Source: DASQPR01 sp963797675
GTDB taxonomy: Bacteria > Actinomycetota > Actinomycetes > Mycobacteriales > Micromonosporaceae
Assembly (NCBI GenBank): GCA_963797675.1
Contig: CAWCQQ010000018.1
Span: 186,001-250,000, forward strand
Reading direction: 5' to 3'
Length of the DNA: 64,000 nucleotides
Shown: piece by piece, positions 59,516 through 64,000 of the stretch
Layout: each line of letters opens with the position of its first letter
Numbering within the stretch: the stretch's first letter is position 1
Notes under the pieces: generated by a model
Told to the model about the DNA's origin: nothing
The model's input: only the letters and a program-made list of their open reading frames with translations
The model's database searches: none
Made by a program: the position numbers and the translations under genes

Positions 59516-62500
59516 TCAAGCCGGAAGATCTGCCCGGACCGCGCGGGCTTCCGCTGGTCGGCAACGTCCGTGACATCGACGCGCACAATCCGATCGAGAG
59601 CCTGATCTCGCTGGCCCGCGAGTACGGGCCGATCTACAAGCTCTCCACGCCGGCCGGGACCCGCGATCATCGTGTCCGGCGCCGACCTGGTCGACGAGAT
59701 CTGCGACGACGAGCGCTTCGACAAGCTGGTCACCGGCGGCCTGTCCGGCCTGAGCAAGGGCGACGCCGGCAACGGCCTGTTCACCTCGGACACCGACGAC
59801 CCGCTGTGGAAGCGGGCGCACAACATCCTGATGACGCCGTTCAGCATGCAGGCGATGCGCGACTACATGCCGATGATGCTCGACATCGCCGACCAGTTGA
59901 TGGACAAGTGGGCGCGGCTCAACCCGGACGAGGAGGTCGACGTACCGGCGGACATGACCCGGCTGACGCTCGACACGATCGCGCTGTGCGGCTTCGGCTA
60001 CCGGTTCAACTCGTTCTACCGGGACACGCCGCACCCGTTCGTCGAGGCGATGGTCCGCACGCTGGACGAGTCGCAGGCGCGGCTGCGGCAGCTGCCGATC
60101 CAGACCAAGCTGAACATGCGCGCGCAGCGGCAGCTCGAAGAGGATCAGGAGTTCACGAACGGCCTCGTCGACGAGCTGATCCGCAAGCGCCGTGCGATGG
60201 GTGACAAGGCCGACAACACCGATCTGCTCGGCCGGATGCTGACCGGCGTCGACAAGCAGACCGGCGAGGCGCTGCCGGACGACAACATCCGCGCGCAGTG
60301 CATCACGTTCCTGATCGCCGGCCACGAGACGACCAGCGGCCTGCTGTCGTTCGCGATCTACTACCTGCTGAAGCACCCGGACGTGATGGCACGCGTGCGC
60401 GACGAGGTCGAGACCGTCCTCGGCGGCACCGCCGTGCCGACGTTCGACCAGGTCAACCGGCTTCGCTATGTCCGCCAGGTGCTCGACGAGACGCTGCGGC
60501 TGTGGCCGACCGCGCCCGCGTTCACCCGCCAGGCCCGGCAGGACACGGTGATCGGCGGCGCAGTACGAGATGCCGGCCGGCCAGCCGATGACGATCCTCA
60601 CGCCGATGCTGCACCGCGACACGGCGGTCTGGGGCGACGACGCCGAGGAGTTCAACCCCGAGCACACCGCGCGCCGAGACGCTGTCCGGCCATCCCGCCC
60701 AACGCCTACAAGCCATTCGGTACGGGCCAGCGGGCCTGCATCGGCCGCCAGTTCGCGCTGCAGGAGGCGACGCTGGTGCTCGGCATGGTGATCCAGCGCT
60801 TCGACCTGATCGACCACACGAATTACCAGCTGCATACGAAGACCACGCTGACGGTCAAGCCGGACGAGTTCGCGATCCAGGTCCGGCCGCGTACGGACCG
60901 GCCGCTCGATGCGCCGGTCGCGGCACCGGCGGCGCGTGCGGCGGCGACCGCGTCGGCGCCGCCACGGTCGCGGTCGCGCCGATCAACCGGCACGGGACGC
61001 CGCTGTCGGTCCTGTTCGGATCGAATCTCGGCACCGCCGAGGGCATCGCGACGCGCCTCGCGCAGGAGGGCACCGAGCGCGGCTATGCCGTGACGCTCGG
61101 CGCGCTCGACGAGACGCCGCTGCCCAAGGACGGTGCGGCGATCATCGTCTGCGCGTCCTACAACGGGCTGCCGACCGACAACGCGGTCAAGTTCCAGCAC
61201 TGGCTGCGCGAGGAGGGTACGTCGTCGAGCGCCTGCGCCGGGCTCGCGTACACCGTCTTCGGCTGCGGCAACACCGAGTGGGCCGCGACCTATCAGGCCG
61301 ATCCCGACCGAGTTCGACGCGGCGCTGGCCGCGCACGGCGCGACCCGCGTGCATCCGCGCGGCGAGGGCGACGCACGCGGTGACTTCGATGCCGCCTACC
61401 GCGACGTGGCACAGCGGTCTGTGGCCGGCGGTGGACGCGGCGCTCGGCGTGGAGACGACCGGTACGACGGCCGGAAACGTCCGAGCCGCGGCTGTCGATC
61501 TCGGTGGTGAACCGGCAGGTCACGAACCCGGTCATCATGTCCTACCGGGCGTATCCGGCGACCGTTCGTGGACAACCGAGAGCTGCTCGGCGCCGGTGCG
61601 ACCCGATCGACGCGGCACGTGGAGATCGCGCTGCCGGACGGCGTGACCTATCAGGCCGGCGACCACCTCGGCGTGTTGCCGCGCAACGACGTCGATCTGA
61701 TCCGGCGGGTGATGCGGCGGTTCGGGCTGGACGCCGGCTCGTACGTGACGATCATCCAGAACCGGGGCAGTCACACGCATCTGCCGGTGGACGAGCCGGC
61801 GCCGCTGCTGGGCGTACTCGGTAGCTGCGTGGAACTGCAGGATCCGGCGACCCGCGCGGATATCGAGGTGATGGCCCGCTACACCGATGACCCGGCGCAG
61901 AAGGCGGAGCTCGGCCGCCTCGTCGGGTCGGACGAGGCGTCGCAGGCGCGCTACCGGGACCGAGGTACTCGGCCGCGGCCGCTCGGTGCTGGATCTGCTG
62001 GAGGCGTACCCGGCGTGCGCGATGCCGTTCGAGGTCTACCTGGATCTGCTGCAGCCGCTGCGCCCGCGGTACTACTCGATCTCGTCGTCGCCGCTGGCCG
62101 GCGCCGGGACGCTGCACGATCACGACCGGCGTGCTGCGCGAACCGGCCCGCTCGGGGGACGGTACGTTCGGCGGTGTCTGCTCGAACTACCTCGCCTCGA
62201 GTCCGGAGAACACCACGGTGTTCGCGTTCGTCCGCGAGCCGACGATCGCGTTCCGGCCGCCGGAGAACCCGCACGTACCGATGATCATGGTCGGTGCGGG
62301 GACCGGCCTCGCGCCGTTCCGCGGGTTCCTGCAGGAGCGGGCGGCGCATGCGTGACGCAGGGCGTGCCGATCGCGAAGTCGCTGCTGTTCTTCGGCTGCC
62401 GCAACGCCCGCACCGACTTCCTCTACGAGCCGCGAGCTGCGCGAATTCGAGGCGGACGGCGTGGTCGACGTCGATGCCGTGTTCTCCCGCGAACCGGTCG

Positions 62501-62739
62501 ACGGCCGGAAGTATGTCCAGGACGCGATCCGCGAGCGGGCCGACGACGTGTGGAACCTGATCGGTCAGCAGGCGAGCGTGTTCGTCTGCGGGAACGCGAA
62601 CACGATGGCGCCCGGGGTTCGAGCGGCGCTGGTGGACGTGTTCCGGCAGAAGACCGGCGGTTCGGCCGAGGAGGGCCAGGCGTGGCTGGCCGACTTGCGG
62701 GCGGCGGACCGATTCATCGAGGACATCTGGGGCGGCTAG
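59512..62739 (+). CDS. Self-sufficient CYP102-type cytochrome P450/NADPH-P450 reductase fusion, frameshifted
   Basis: About 1070 residues. The P450 half starts MIKPEDLPGPRGLPLVGNVR, with the I-helix ITFLIAGHETTSGLLSFA, the ExxR helix (LDETLRLWPTAPAFTRQAR) and the heme loop PFGTGQRACIGRQFALQEAT (Cys ligand). The FMN domain follows (LSVLFGSNLGTAEGIATRLA, YTVFGCGNTEWAATYQA), then the FAD/NADPH domain: RPRYYSISSSPLAG, IMVGAGTGLAPFRGFLQERA, and VWNLIGQQASVFVCGNANTM, ending FIEDIWGG. This is the P450 BM3 layout; such enzymes hydroxylate medium to long fatty acids. At least a dozen single-base shifts interrupt it, for example near 59669, 60562, 60680, 60955, 61308 and 62357. Confidence 0.92.
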
Positions 62740-63868
62740 CGGACTGATCCGTCGGCTCGAAGTATGGCCGGATCCAGGCCCAGGGACTCCAGGATCTCGT
62801 CGGTGTGCTCGCCCGGCAGTGCCGGTGGGCGTTGGATCGCGCCGGGCGTCTGCGAGAAGCGCGGCGCCGGGGCCGGCTGCTCCACGCCGTCGACGGTCAC
62901 GAACGTCGTGCCGGGCCGCCATGTGCGGATGCGCGGGCGCCTCGGTCCAGTCGAGTACCGGTGCGACGCACGCATCGGTGTGTGCGAGGAGCGCCGCCCA
63001 CTCGTCGCGTGACCTGGTCCGGAACAGTGCCGCCCAGGCCGATCGCGACGCGTCCCACGTGCTCGGATCGAACCGGGTATCGGCGTCGTCGACGAAGCCG
63101 GTCAGCGTGACGAGCGCGTCGTAGAACTTCGGCTCCAGCGCACCGACCGCGATGAAACGGCCGTCGGCGCACTCGTACGTGTCGTAGAACGGCGCCGCGC
63201 CGTCGAGCAGGTTCACGCCGCGTTCGTCGTGCCACAGCCCGATGCCGCGCAGGCCGTGGATCGCGGTCGTCAGGGCGACGACACCGTCCACGATGGCCGC
63301 GTCGACGACCTGTCCGCCGCCGCCGGCGCGTGCGGCGAACAGTGCGCACACGATGCCGTACGCGAGGAACATGCCGCCGCCGCCGAAGTCGCCGACCAGG
63401 TTCATCGGCGGCACCGGCCGCTCGCCGGCGCGCCCGATCCCGTACAGCGCACCGGTCAGAGCGAGGTAGTCGATGTCGTGCCCGGCCGTCTGTGCGAGCG
63501 GCCCGTCCTGGCCCCAGCCGGTCATCCGGCCGTAGACGAGATCGGGATTCACCGCCGTGCAGTCGTCCGGTCCGAGCCCGAGCCGTTCCGTGACGCCCGG
63601 CCGGAATCCTTCGATCAGCACGTCGGCCCGCCGTACGAGGTCGAGCACCACGCCCCGGCCGCCCGGCGGACTTGAGGTCGACGCCGATCGAGCGACGGCC
63701 GCGGTTGAGCACGTCGGCCCGGGTGCCACCGGCGCCGACCGCATCGGCGCGATCGACCCGGATCACGTCGGCGCCCATGTCGGCCAGCATCATCGCGGCG
63801 AACGGGCCCGGGCCGATGCCCGCGAGTTCCACGACGCGTACGCCGACGAGCGGCCCGGAGGCGGTCAT
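62736..63868 (-). CDS. CoA-transferase family III (CaiB/alpha-methylacyl-CoA racemase-like), frameshifted
   Basis: About 375 residues. VRVVELAGIGPGPFAAMMLA then DMGADVIRVDRADAV is the family N-terminus; LNRGRRSIGVDLKS follows, and after a shift near 63665 come VLIEGFRPGVTERLGLGPDD, YGRMTGWGQDGPLAQTAGHD (catalytic Asp after the H) and IDYLALTGALYGIGRAGERP. PMNLVGDFGGGGMFLAYGIV matches the racemase subgroup. A second shift near 62925 leads to VTVDGVEQPAPAPRFSQTPG and GEHTDEILESLGLDPAIL. It likely racemises 2-methyl-branched acyl-CoA, useful for branched-chain fatty acid oxidation next to a fatty-acid P450. Confidence 0.88.
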
Positions 63869-64000
63869 CCGGTCACCCTAGCGCGGATCGCCGACGAGGG
63901 GACGCACGTGCACAGACACGCGACGTACGATCGGCTTTCGCGATGACCAGGGATCGGGCGGTGGATAGTTGAGCGTGGTTCGTGGTCAGGCGGCTCGCCG

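Noticed and set aside
61951..63744. 597-codon minus-strand frame spanning the CoA-transferase and P450 ends
   Set aside because: The first part is the real CoA-transferase; the rest is antisense to the P450 reductase and arises from a frameshift at about 62925.

Overview
The window is high-GC actinobacterial DNA. The evidence is the G/C-ending codon use, GTG starts, an IdeR/DtxR-type iron box, an F420-type LLM oxidoreductase, a DUF1707 protein, a NarL-type two-component system, a Ser/Thr kinase with an ectodomain, and a Tad pilus locus of actinobacterial layout. The sequence alone does not fix the genus. No rRNA, tRNA, CRISPR array or intact insertion sequence was seen.

A second property runs through the window. 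Many conserved genes (serA, gltA, trpD, efeUOB, both sugar permeases, a P450-reductase fusion, a GcvT-type dehydrogenase) are interrupted by one or more single-base frameshifts, and the protein resumes in another frame with no residue lost. In many cases the smallest repair is removal of one extra C or G. I read these as consensus indels rather than pseudogenes. Gene limits below span the reconstructed gene, with approximate shift positions noted.

Layout. 1-4.6 kb: end of a methylmalonate-semialdehyde dehydrogenase, then a three-gene carbohydrate ABC importer (lipoprotein plus two permeases). 4.7-6.4 kb: stand-alone family A DNA polymerase. 6.4-9.9 kb: an accessory-looking stretch of small unknown genes, a broken acetyltransferase and an inverted-repeat family. 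9.9-14.2 kb (minus): small membrane protein, NUDIX hydrolase, amidohydrolase, YdjM-like membrane protein, SDR and DUF1707 protein. 14.5-16.4 kb: histidine kinase and response regulator with an ATGA overlap. 16.5-18.7 kb: two membrane proteins and a nucleoside-kinase-like protein. 18.8-23.2 kb (minus): surface operon DUF4397 protein, sortase, Ser/Thr kinase and DUF11 protein. 23.6-24.8 kb: serA. 24.9-28.2 kb (minus): efeUOB iron uptake behind an iron box. 28.4-30.6 kb (minus): BON/OmpA protein and a membrane-anchored triple helix-hairpin-helix protein. 31.0-34.0 kb: unknown protein and an FAD/GcvT dehydrogenase.

34.2-43.9 kb (minus) is a Tad/Flp pilus locus: SAF (CpaB), CpaE, a small unknown, TadA, TadB, TadC, a small pilin-like protein, two TadE-like and one TadG-like pseudopilin, and a LysM protein. 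Most junctions overlap by 1-4 bases (GTGA, ATGA or TGATG). The prepilin peptidase is separate at 47.4 kb. Between them lie an HTH protein, a TPR regulator, an endonuclease V-like protein and two small unknowns. 48.2-50.6 kb: YaaA, PP2C phosphatase, GntR regulator and a Cys-rich mini-protein. 50.7-53.7 kb: gltA with a structured 5' leader, divergent from trpD. 53.7-55.6 kb (minus): non-canonical Nramp transporter and a PRC-barrel-like partner behind a hairpin leader. 56.0-62.7 kb: LLM oxidoreductase, dimethylarginine dimethylaminohydrolase, TauE/SafE exporter, and a membrane protein coupled to a CYP102-type P450-reductase fusion. 62.7-63.9 kb (minus): CoA-transferase family III enzyme. The last 130 bases hold no gene I can support.
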